Source: Branchiostoma lanceolatum
Taxonomy: Eukaryota; Chordata; Leptocardii; Amphioxiformes; Branchiostomatidae
Direction: 5' to 3'
Assembly (NCBI RefSeq): GCF_035083965.1
Contig: NC_089723.1
Coordinates: 31,065,193-31,129,192, forward strand
DNA length: 64,000 bases
In this document: positions 35,095 to 46,785 of the stretch, one piece after another
How the letters are laid out: every line of letters begins with the position of its first letter
Position numbering within the stretch: position 1 is the first letter of the stretch
Made by a program: the position numbers and the translations under genes
Notes under the pieces: model-generated
Seen by the model: only the letters and a program-made list of their open reading frames with translations
The model's database searches: none
Told to the model about the DNA's origin: nothing

Positions 35095-38000
35095 TATTAT
35101 GGTTTCACAGGTCACCAGATATAGGCTTGTTGGTCCCTGCCCTAACTGTGTGTTCTAGCTCTATATTACAGGTAGTGGCTGCATGAGGAGCATTTTCCTT
35201 CAAATGGCTTTGTATACAGATACATGTATTTGTTAAGAAATACAGTCTTATGGTGGAAAAACACCATGAAGCACAGATACCCACACTCGCTTGAGTATTT
35301 CATGAATGTCAGTACTTGGTCATATCTAGTGGCCAGGCGGATTTACAGCTAGCCAGACAGAAACCAAGATAGCCTAAGTGCACTGCCTCGCTCTTACTCC
35401 GCAAGGATGCTATAGACGTCCTGATCATGAACTTCTTCAATTCCTCTCTCTTCCGACTGTACATATTGTCATGTATGAGAGGTCGGAGAATTCAAGTACA
35501 CAACCGTACTCGATGAAATCTCTCAAAAAACTGTTTTATTCAAATGATAGATAGGGATTGGCCGTTCTATGTTCGAACGGCCGGTCCTTTTCGATATAAC
35601 AACTTTGCTTGTTACATAGAACAACGCTCGAGACACAACAACTTTGCTCGTTACACATGTAACTTGAATAATGATATTACAGTACTTTACGTAGCTATAG
35701 TGTGTAAATCATGCCCTGGGCAAACATCACACAATTATGGAACTAGAAAATAGTTGTACTGTGGCAAGTGTGTCAACAGACGTTGCCATTTTACGTATGG
35801 CTCAGCTTGGTTGCACTTGGTTTCAAGTCACATACTGTCGGTAAATAACGATTCCAGAAAGAATCTGAGTGCGTTCACTCTTGGTAAATATGTATTCGAT
35901 TTTTGAAGGTCAGTTGTTAGTATTCGCAGAGGCTGCTGCAGGACATTTCGTGGGTGTGGCTGAGATATTTGTGACAATATTCACAGAGTTGAGCGCCTTC
36001 GATGTGTTGTGCCGCAGGCTCGACAATACTAGGGAGGGGAGTCCAGGGGCAAATTTTGCCTGAAGAGTAAGCTAGATTTGATACTATTTGCAAGAAAAAA
36101 AATATTGAAGGATTTAGCCTGATTTTTGAGGTTCGACGCCCTCCAGAAATATTTTAGCCGACTGGCCTGACATGCTCCCAGATTTTTGAAATCTTGAAAC
36201 CCTGAAACGACGTTTTCTTCCTTTCCAGGGGCAAATTTTGTCGAAAAGTAAGCTAAGTTAAATGACGTCTTTATGTGTGAAAAAGAACATGTTGAAAATT
36301 TTGAAATCTTGACCCCCTTAAAACACCATTGTGCAGAATTTTGAGAGGCAAATTTGGCTGGTAGAGTAAAAAAATACAGAAGTGTTAAGAATGAATGAAT
36401 GCTAATTAAGAATGAATGAATGAACTCTGTTGCTGGACAGTTGTACATGGTACATGTATGGCAACAATAACAAGACAATCAATACAATGAGTACTTAACT
36501 ATCCTAGTCTGAAAACTATAACTACAAGAATATGGGTGTAAATGGCATACTGTTTTAGTATTACTATACCTTTCTATCTGTTACACTACATTATTGGTTC
36601 CTTTGGTAAATTGTTATATATGTATTGGCCTAAGAACTTAGTTAGATATGGTGTCGGGGCATGACATAAGTAGATTAAAAATGTCTGTGTTTACCTTTGG
36701 TAAGGGTTTACTAGATTTACATGAGATCATATTCATTAATTATTAAACATTTAAATAGGGAATGATATTCATCTTCAACGCTATCTTGACATGAAGGACA
36801 TCGTCTCTGGTTGGTTGCTCTATTATGATATCGGCCTTTTTCTATTTCCAAGCAGTGAGAACTGATTCTTAGAGAACTGAGCTCAGTGTAGTCCCTGGGT
36901 TACAGTCTACCAGGTCAAATGGTCATGGATCATGTTTTCTTTTAAGCCAGATGCCCAGTCAACCATGACCACCATGGATGGCAGGCTCACTCTCTCCCAC
37001 TAGGTGGCTAATGATTTGCTGATAGCTTTGTAATTGACTTGGGAGGGAAACTAATCTGCCAACCCTACTTCAGGACTGCAGCACTGAAGGCTAGGTTTCC
37101 CAAGGGGCCATAATCTATCTGACAAAACAAACACAACTTCAGAATTAGAGGAATGTTGCTTTTGCTTCTGTAACCAACTATAGAGGTCTGTCTGACCAGA
37201 AATTAGGACACCAGTTGTACTGCTGAAGGCTGCATTTGGCAGTTTGAAATCTTTGACTTTGGAATGGTTTGGCCAATTAACAGGGGAATCCCCCTCTTCC
37301 CTTGATAGAGATGATTTGCTAATAGCTTTGACTTGGGAGGGAAACTCATCTGCCTACCCTATGAGGACTGCAATACTGAAGGCTAGGATTCAGACTTAGA
37401 GTTGTTATACCCAATACATTGATACTGTTAGTCCCCAAATGATTTTAAACCTTCTTGCTCAGACCAAAAAAACACACATTGAGATCTGATTGGAGTACAG
37501 TGCTTTGAAACTGGCATTGCTGACCTTAATAATAATCAGAGCCAAGGAAGATGACATGATAGGGGTCCTGTGGACCATTGTTATGCTACAAATACTTGAC
37601 TCTACGATGGTTGACTAGAATTTAACTATTTCATACCTCTTATTAAAACATGCCTTTTAGATTGGAGCTTATTTGTCTACAGTATAATCCTGTTGTTGAT
37701 TAACCCTTTCAGCAAGGAGGTGGAATTTGATTTTTTACCACCTCTCCCTGCACATGTGTGTGTGTTAGTACATGTACGTGTAGGTGCTTTCCCCATACAC
37801 AAGTTTTTGTGATGATCAAGGAAGGAAAAATAGCACAAAATTCCCTGAAAATTCCACTAGCTGTTTTAAACAGCACACATGCAGCACACATGTATGCAGC
37901 CCCACCTCCAACCCGCCTGTGGTATCTACATGTAGGTCACCCACTGGGGGTAGGTCACCCACTGGGGGACACTGTGAAAAGCGTACACATTTGTCCTCAA

Positions 38001-39418
38001 CCACTGAAAGAGTTACAAAAACACCAACTTATGATGTAATGTTGATAAGTCTGCATTAGAAATTCTTTCTCAGCAAAGACAGGTATATCATGTACATATG
38101 TATTAATGCAGTAAGTGAGGTAAATATACTGTAACAGTTTAGAGCTGCTGGCATGTACCCCATGTGAGGCTGAATGTTTTCCTAATTACATGGTACATTA
38201 GTGGGGACCTCCTTATACACAGATGTCAAGCCCACAAGAGAAGGCCTACAAAGAGCTGACAGCTACTGTAGTTCAATGGGGCGGGGTAGCTGGTAACGGA
38301 TTATAAGCTATAGTTCCAGTGTTGGTTCAATACTGTTCTTGTGGAACTATAAGAGAATAATATTCCTCTATAGTTTTACCCAGGTTTGTGTGGGAACCCA
38401 GCTGAGTTCTTGGGGACTACATTGTAGTACAGTAACTACACCATTTAGGACAAATCAAACCATTTCTTGTAGCCTAATGCTTTATTTCACAGACTTGAAT
38501 GTACTTGTATACCTGCACCCATGGGCATGACAGTGTTGAAAAACATGTTTTAAAAGTTGATTGTTGACAAATGTGTTAAACAAACTTGCAACATAAATCA
38601 ATTTGATACTAAAACAAATTTACACTGGCAAAAAAGCACTAAATAAAGTACTCAACTGACATACTGGTAAACAAACATTTAGTCAAGGGTTTAGTGTTAC
38701 ATTGGTTTCCACAAAAAATTCAACAATGTCAAGGGTTAAGTTTTCTATTGTATAAGTACATTCATTCTGAACATCTAAATTACATTCATTCTGAACATCT
38801 AAATTCATAGTACACTATATTACATTGTCTCTCCTTCTTTAGTCAAAACTGAGCCCTTATAAACACCTGACTGTTCAAGTGTTTACTTGTGTACGAGATC
38901 AGGTAATATGAAAGTGTCCTGCTTTGACATTTTGTACATGTAATACTTGTAATAATACCCTATTTGCCGATGACTTCTTTTTGTACTGGGCAGCCAGCCT
39001 GTAATCATAACCTTAAGCCCAAGAAGTCCCAAAGAGCCTGCTATGGAGGCTACAAAAAATGCCTGCCTATTTCAGGGTATCAATATGGCCTGAACCCTGC
39101 ATGGCCTTCATATACCGGTAACATTATTTTACCTCTCTTCTTATAATCACCAAGGTGTGAATTTTGCTGATTCAGACCTATCTCTGAATTTTTGGCATCA
39201 GGTTTCCTTTCTTGTGTGCAATGAGACATATTACCAGCTAGATCTGGAACCAGCACACCAGGTGGTCTGCTATCATTGCACAGTGGTACATCAGAAAGTA
39301 GGTCACTAATAAGAATGCTTGGTAGTTTGTTATCAGTAACTAAGGAGGAGCACATGACATTTTCTTTCTTTGAAATTCTAGATTTCCTCCCTCTTTCCAT
39401 CCCCTATATAAGAATGAC

Positions 39419-39526
39419 TAGCCTGAGTGCCAGCCTTTTTAGCTTCCGTCCGCTACCCAAGCTCCGCTCCTCGAGGAGCGGAGCTTGGGTAGCGGACGGA
39501 AGCTAAAAAGGCTGGCACTCAGGCTA
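39419..39526. mobile_element. 108-bp perfect palindrome with 9-bp target duplication
   Basis: The two 54-bp arms are exactly complementary with no loop, centred on CTCGAG at 39,472/39,473; the outer end reads TAGCCTGAGTGCCAGCC. It is flanked by AAGAATGAC on both sides (39,410-39,418 and 39,527-39,535). A perfect 9-bp direct duplication around a palindrome indicates insertion by a transposase; 9-bp duplications are typical of Mutator-like elements, but the family is not established. Confidence 0.82.
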
Positions 39527-41129
39527 AAGAATGACAGCTCTTTTGTTCTGACTTAAGCAATGGGGCAAAACTAAAAGTGATAATAGGGTGTGTCACTGTC
39601 AATTAGCCCTAATAGATTGTCTGGGTAGGGGGCATGGTACTGCTTTCTTCCAGCCAAGGCGATGATTGATGGAATGAATTAATCTGCTTCAAATAAATGT
39701 ATCCCTTCCACTCAGAGAAATCGTTTAACTAGCTGACTAAAATTTGTCAGGAATGACAAGACAGGGATAACCTGAAGATAACTTGAAACAAGCCAAAGAG
39801 GTTAATGAACAATCATAGCATAAAAAAGCTCCAGTAGACAAAACTAGACACATCCCCCTCCCCACTACTTGGTACAGTGCTGTACAGTACAGACAACAGA
39901 TTAACCATTCCCAGCACCAGCACTACCGTCAAGTTTAGCAGTTGGCTACCCAACCTAAAGAAGCTTAAGAAGAAGGTCTGCAAGGGATGTGTTCACGCCT
40001 TAGGCACTGACATCCAAGACACTGGCAGCCCTGGTTCGAGCTTGGGGTCTACACATAGGAAATGACTTACATCATCCTATCGAATGGACATAAAGTAGGC
40101 GGCCACATGTATCACTCACTCACGCACTCATTCTTGGTACTAGCATCAAGCCCGAAACTTCTGCAACACACATACATGTATATGGAAGAGTAGAGGTGAC
40201 CGGGTGTGCCAGGCTGAAAATACAAGCTGCAAGGACATTGCGAAGGCAGGTCAACATGTAAGTAGATGCACAGGGGGGCTTTTTGTCAAACTCATCTGCC
40301 TGATGATGCCTTGTTAATGTTAGTGGTCATCCTTCACCTGGTGGCCCCCAAACAGTTTCCAGCTACTACATGCATACTCGTGTGGTGACCACTAAATTGA
40401 GCCCCTAGTCTAGGCCAGCTAAGATTAGTCAGCTAATTTAGTGTGTAATTGGGGCAAACATACAGAAGCTTGGAGAGAAAATGTCCTTTTCCCAGTTGTC
40501 TGTCTGCTGACCAAAGTAAAAAAAATGTTTTTGCTGTTAGAATCCATCTCACTTTCATATGCATCAACCTTCCACAATCTGATAAGTGCAGTAATGATAT
40601 GGCCCTTCAAAGAGTTAGGCACTATATATAGCCTTTGTTCCATCATCTAGTTCATTCTGCAACAGAAATCTGCAGACTTGAGAACAACTGGTATGAAATT
40701 TCAGAGACACGTTTGCAACTGTACCATATTTCCTGTCCATCTTCTAGTGGTCTACATCAATTTTGTACATGCCATAATATCTAGAAGACTCAAGTCATTT
40801 TGTCATGCCATATCTATTCTTTTGAATCCTAAATAGAAAAGAGATCTCCATTTCAACCGAAAAGACTGGCCCTGCACCAGAGGGTACAGGGGGTTAATCT
40901 AAAGGTGGAGCGTGACCAGGACATAATATCTGTGACAGGAAATGGCACGCATGCCGCCTGAATCCCTCTAATTGGTTCAAGGCTTCCCTGGGTTGACAGT
41001 TTAGGGAGGGAAACTCTGGACAGCCATAATTACCATGAAATAACCGTGGTAGACGGCACCTATGCTGCACATATGCAGCATGAAAACTTTTAGCATGCAT
41101 GTAGCACATTTCAACCCTTTGGCAAGGGC

Positions 41130-41722
41130 TGCCAATGGCCTCCAGTTTAATTGGGGAATTCCAGTTTGATTTCGGACTACCTCCCACATTTCAGCAATCT
41201 TTAACCCAAATGGCTTAAGATCAGATGTGGTAGGTATAAATGAAGTTGAAAATATGTAGCAGCCATTGATGACCCCCTGGGGACAAGCCCAATTCTGCAG
41301 AATTCTGAGCAATGGAGGCAGAATTCTGCAGAATTCCGGGAACTGGAGGCAGAATTCTTGGGACTGGAGCCAGAATCCAGAATTTATCTATATGCAGGAA
41401 GAGAGAGATGATGTGCAGAAAGAAAACACCAAGTTGAAGGAAGAAAACCATATGTTGGAAGGTATTAGTGTTGGAAGGTGTAATTCTGCAGAATTCTGGC
41501 TCCATTTCCCAGAATTCTGCAGAATTCTGGCTCCATTTCCCAGAATTCAGTAGAATTGGGCTTATCCCCAGGGGGTCATCAATGACTGCTACATATTTCT
41601 AACTTCATTTTTACCTTCCAGATGTGATCTTAAGCCATTTGGGTTTAAGATTGCTGAAACCAAGGAGGTAGTCCTAAATCAAACTGGAATTCCCAAACTG
41701 GAGGCTGTTTGCCATTTATCAG
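41130..41722. repeat. Foldback structure (arms about 200 bp) enclosing an exon-like segment
   Basis: The left arm (41,130 to about 41,345) and right arm (about 41,500 to 41,722) are complementary: AATTCCAGTTTGATTT, GGACTACCTCC, ATGACCCCCTGGGG and CCCAATTCT strings occur in inverse order. The loop edges are filled with repeated CAGAATTCTGCAGAATTC units. Imperfect arms suggest an old insertion or an inverted duplication. Confidence 0.75.
41398..41461 (+). other. Exon-like coiled-coil coding segment in the foldback loop
   Basis: 64 bases between ATGCAG and GTATTAG, i.e. with acceptor- and donor-like edges. It encodes EERDDVQKENTKLKEENHML, a charged heptad-like coiled coil. No partner exons were found, so it may be a captured exon or chance. 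Confidence 0.35.
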
Positions 41723-41897
41723 TTGAGTATAGCTGGGAACTCTGATTCCCTTGACGAATCAGATTTGATCTGGTGTGACCTAAACATGCCATTTTTTTCC
41801 ATTTACAAATGGAAAGATCCTAATGTACCTTAGGTTTGTCATCAGTCTAGCTGGCATTATGAACAAATGGATTCTATGGCTTGCATTATAAGCCTAA

Positions 41898-42332
41898 AGC
41901 CGGTATCCCACTGGACAGTGCCAAATTGTGCCAAATCGCAAAAGGCATTTGCAAAGTGGAGCAAAACGGCGTCAGTCGACACAAGTTTGTTGGCCTAAAG
42001 TTGCGATTTTGACAAAAAAATTCTAGAATTAGGAATTGACAAAATGATGGAAATGGCGCAATCACATCTCTTTGGATGAATCTTAATTATTGTACATTGG
42101 ACTTTGATTCAGTGGCAACACTGCAATTTCCGCTCTTCTGTCTGATTTGGAGCCAAAACTGAATGTACTGAGACATTTTTTTTTCTGGGCACAACCATTT
42201 TGTATTCAGAGGTCACGTATATATACTTGTGCATAGCACGTCAGTGTGACCGCAAGTGAAAATTGGCACAAATTCTCAAAGTTGGCACAATTACCTAGCG
42301 CAAATTTGTTGCAGTCCAGTGAGATACCTGCT
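41898..42332. mobile_element. PIF/Harbinger-like non-autonomous element (435 bp), TAA target duplication
   Basis: Left end AGCCGGTATCCCACTGGAC; right end read inward AGCAGGTATCTCACTGGAC. TAA flanks both sides (41,895-41,897 and 42,333-42,335). Interior motifs GTGCCAAATTGTGC and GTTGGCACAATT are also in inverse positions. No coding. Confidence 0.75.
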
Positions 42333-44221
42333 TAACTGCCTCTATTGACCTTTCATATTTCAAAGCATGACTTAAGTTTCTGTAATCTTAAAGGCATTGT
42401 TGTACAAGTCATCATATGATGAATTGTCTGAATAGCAATACGTACAGGTCTCCTGGTTGCTATTAGTGTCAGGAGGTTTGATTTTATCTAAAAGGATCAG
42501 GTTGACAGTTATTGGTTCTGTAATATCAGAAAGCAAAGTGGGATTTTCGTTTACCATAGCAATTGTTAAAAGCATATTGATTGGCACTGCCTGCGGTCAG
42601 ATGTGAAATAAGGACACAGAGAAAAATCCATAGAGAAAAAATGAACTTTGCTTCCCCATGATTATTGACCTGTGTAATTTGTGCCCTATTCCACGGCAAT
42701 TTTCCTTTACTCATTCAAGTTCAACCGTACGGAGAATCAATATAACGTGAAGTGCAATAATTGGGTTTTACAAAGCGTCCGTTGATACATGGGCTGGGTT
42801 TTATTACCTTCGTCATAGTTGCTGAGTCATGGCCATCTGTGGAAAGTACAGGATGAGATTGAGCTGGGCTGTAGGCTGAGAAATAACTACAATTATCTCC
42901 AGTGAGGGTTTGCCTATTAGAAGCATTCAAGCAAATTTATGGAATATGTACGAATCTTATGAAAGACGCACAAAGCATAAACGAAAAAAATACAAACTTT
43001 GTAATAAAAAAAAATGCACTATGCAAAAATGTACAAATCTCAATAGAAAACCAGCCTGGTCTCCAAACCTTTTATTATAGTGATAATATAATTACTCTAG
43101 TAGTATACATTCTGCATAGTGATTTTTCCTTTTTTTAAATGAAATTCATACAAATTTCATAGAATTTGTTTGATGTTTTTCCAATTACATTCCTACACTT
43201 TGCATAGTGATTTCTGCAATATTTATTGATAAAATTCATGAATACTGTGTTGCATGTTGAATCCTCCCTGTCCTTGGGCTGAGCAGTGCAGGGTGTGTAC
43301 CCAGTTCCATGTTTAGATATGCAAAACAGACGGGCCCTGATTTGATTTTAAGTGCCATGATTGTTCCTGCTCAATCATGACATGGCCTGCATAAAATTGC
43401 ACTATCAGGTTGCAATCATATCATTACATGTTACATGCATTTGATTCATCAGGTATTTTGATTATAGATGATTATAATTGAAAAGGCTTCAAAGGTCACC
43501 AAAGATTAAATCACTGCATCATGGACTAACGCGACTGTGGACAAACCAATACTAGCCTGAGCCGCGCAGTTCATCGGCTTAGTGATACTCCACAGCCGTA
43601 AACTTAACGGCTGTGGACGAACCAGGGTGTTATTTGGGGGGCAAATGAGGACCTTATTTGCATAAACAATGAGAAACATTAAGATATGTCAGTAGTCAAG
43701 GGTAACATTATTCGGCAAGGTATGAGATTGTGCAATGCTAGTTACAGCGATGTATTCTTTCTGGTCTCATACAATAAAACAGTTGCACAACAAGCTTACT
43801 GATGTATGCACTAATAGACTCCAATATCAATTATTAAATATGTTTAAATTTTGACCTTCACAACAAGGTACGCGAAATGTCAGCTATATAAATCAGCTGT
43901 AAAACTGGCTAGCTGTGACCCAGAGACACCTACCTGCCATTACTATATTGCAGGGATTCCCTTAATGTTGCCTGAGGTTGAATACTAAATGGAAAAGGGC
44001 TTTCACATACAAGAGTTGTTCAAGAAGTTTGTGACCTTTCCAGGAAGCAAGGGGAAACATGTAACACCGAAACATTTTGGGGCATCGGACTATAAATTCT
44101 AAAATCTATCAATGTTCTCCAAATCAGCGTGACCTTTTCTTTACATACACTGTGAAGTACTCCCCTAGCTCTTTAATGAACAATGGCCCATGGCTTTACG
44201 TCGCATCATAAAGACTGCAAC

Positions 44222-44345
44222 CCTTTTCGGTGGTGCTCGCAGTGGTGAGTGACAACAGCCGGGATTCGAACTTTTAAATTATGGGATCGGAACTTCCAAG
44301 CTCTTGTTCCAGAGGCGAGGTCACTAACCGCAGAACTACATGTAA
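44222..44345 (-). mobile_element. tRNA-derived SINE fragment
   Basis: Read on the minus strand it has GCGGTTAGTGACCTCGCCTC followed by a B-box-like GTTCGAATCCCGG, the arrangement of tRNA-headed SINEs. The loop regions do not fold as a functional tRNA. Confidence 0.5.
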
Positions 44346-46182
44346 CACATGCAACAAGTATAATTATGTGTATTTGATGATTCTATGATTACACTTTTAT
44401 TTCACACAGGGGATACATCAATATTGATGGTACGTGATGTATGGTATACAGTTGACTGGGAAACGTTTAACAGTGAAGAATGAAGTTGAAACAGCTTGCT
44501 GCGGCAGTATGTTCCTAAGAAAAGTGCTTTTCAGACAAAAAAAGATATTGCACAAGAGGAAGAAAAAATTATTTATCATCATGTTGTCCCGAGACTGCTC
44601 TCAATCTAAATGTCACCTTCTTTCACTGTAAGTACGCTTAATTTTGTAGCAGGAGGTGAAAGGTTTTCGTGGCGTTTTAAGTTTGCCGTTGAAACCAATC
44701 TGTAGTACAGTAGCAATTCAATAGAAATGCATATTTCCAGCAGTGTGATTTTGCGGTGGAGCTGTCATAAAACCACTCGTCTGCAAAATCATTTAAAGAT
44801 ATACAGAAATACAACGTTCAGGCAAATAAAGTACTGTAAATCACTTAATGTAGCGGCAGGAAAATATAGTGGTTGGGGGAAAATGAACGGCACTTAATTT
44901 TAACGGTGGGAACAAACATTTCTGTCTGAAATGTTAGTAATCAAGTATTTGCGATATGGGGTTTGTTGCTGAGGGCACAGGTGAAATACACTGCCCCAGT
45001 TCTAATGATAATATCCTCCTGTAATCCCACTTAAGAGATAAATGTTCCTCCATCTGCACAAAGCTCTGTGATTGGATCTGCTTGAGAGAGCCCATCCCAG
45101 AGATCCAATAATCACCCAGGGTGGAGTAATTGAATCAACTCTTCACTCCTGACCTATATCGTTCTCTTGAGTTCTAGACGTTTCATTCCTTGTTGTTCCC
45201 TTCTCTTCGTAATCCATCATTCCCATATCTTTTTAACTGTGCTGTTTAAGGGTTTATCCAATAAGTTGTCCCGAGTATGCAAATACAGACCTAAATCCTT
45301 GTGAACTTAAAGCCCTTTACAGGGGAACTGGTTGGAAATCATCCAGACGAGTCCTGAGTTGAACCTCTCCATGCTGTCACAGGTGCGATCATCAGTTCCA
45401 ATAGCCTATGGGAGGCACTGACCCGCTCCAGAACAAATCAAGTCCCAATACATGAGGTATTGGAACTGTCACTTCAGTCCAAGGTTCCCATCCTTCACTT
45501 TTCTCAACTGTGACATCTTTCCCCTCAGGAGGTGTCCCCCTGCAAGTCCCAGTTTTTCTTTCATTGATGCTAGAGGTTTCTACAACTTCCTGCCCAAATA
45601 TGACATGCCGTGCACACATTCATTCAACGGAACATTCGTCCTGTTATTGCAATTCTTGAAATAATACCGAACGGTGGACCAATATGTATCAAAGCCATTC
45701 TTATAAACGTTGGCGAAAAAGTTATCGGACGGGGAGTGTTAACAGGAGATAAGTGTGTGTGGCCTGTGGTATCGGAGTTTTAAATGCTGATTTTGGAAAT
45801 ATCAGCTCCCAATATGTGCAGCTTAGTCAAGCTGTCCACTTGTGTTACAATGAAAGATGCTCATTAACTTATACGCCCTACTTCTAAACAAAATTCCAGA
45901 CCTTTACGACTTATACAATCACGTAGCAGCGTCCACCCTCATAATTCTGCCGAATGCCCTTAGACTGCCTCAAAAAAAGGTGAATTTAAAGAGATCTATA
46001 AATGCAGCATCAGTAATCCTTGGTTTTCTTTCCAAGGTGATATTTCAAATAATGTATCTGATGATATAAATGCTGAATTTTTATTCATCAACCGTTGATA
46101 TAACTCAAAGATATACCAGTAGAATATTGAATGTTCAAATGATTTTTATTTTATTATGATCATGAAAACATTGACTTCAGAG

Positions 46183-46475
46183 ATGATGGTGAAAAAAATG
46201 TTCAACTTTGAAATCTTAAGCCTGCAGAAACTTCTAATGTGGTATATGCTGAAAGATTGATTATTGGGTAGTGCCACATATGATACATGTCACAGTACAT
46301 GTACATCTCCAGATTCTGAAAGAAATCTATTTTAACCCTACACAGAGTTGATGATGGTGGAAAAAAATGTTCAACTTTGATAACTAAAGCCTGCAGAAAC
46401 CTCATATACCTGTATATGTTGTATAATCATGTTGAAAGATTGATTATTTGACAGAACCACATAAATGTACATAAA
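46183..46475. repeat. 168-bp tandem duplication, two diverged copies
   Basis: GATGATGGTG with AAAAAAATGTTCAACTTTGA, then AGCCTGCAGAAAC and GAAAGATTGATTATT, recur 168 bases apart. Non-coding, just upstream of the SAM-domain gene. Confidence 0.75.
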
Positions 46476-46785
46476 ATCTCTTCTAACGCTACTGAGGTCC
46501 ACATATTGGCCATATTTTGGGGTAACACATCCTGTGCGCACTGGCCTCAAGGTCCGTCCCCATGTGAGGGGAGTCGACTATTTTTAGGACGTTGCAACTG
46601 GCTGGGAGGAAACATGAGCTGTTTTTAAGTCAATGCCTGTCTGCATGAGGGTCAACTGCTAGAACAACTGTACAATACTGCATACAGCCGATAAACTGCT
46701 GCCCACATTGGCACTTCGGCATGATTTTGTGTTAAGAGTCCTTCGAAGCTATCTGTTCAAGCCATCTTAAGAAGCAAGCAACTGG

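Larger units (their letters stand above)
34446..46785. other. Long interval with no recognised gene
   Basis: It holds repeats and mobile elements listed separately. Other minor structures: A+T-rich near-repeat GCACTAAAATGTRATATTG (34,770-34,830); degenerate 150-bp-scale repeats with GGGGCAAATTTTG (36,045-36,365); a 70-bp direct repeat (37,015-37,100 and 37,310-37,390); an 18-bp tandem GTAGGTCACCCACTGGGG (37,935-37,971); a 23-bp tandem (38,757-38,805); a hairpin CCACAGCCGT/ACGGCTGTGG at 43,591-43,617. Open frames are short and unsupported. Confidence 0.6.

Noticed and set aside
36029..36478. 149-codon minus frame
   Set aside because: Made of degenerate internal repeats (GGGGCAAATTTTG); no domain, no splice context.
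39877..40065. 62-codon plus frame with Lys-rich stretch as an exon
   Set aside because: No matching neighbouring exon and no recognisable domain.
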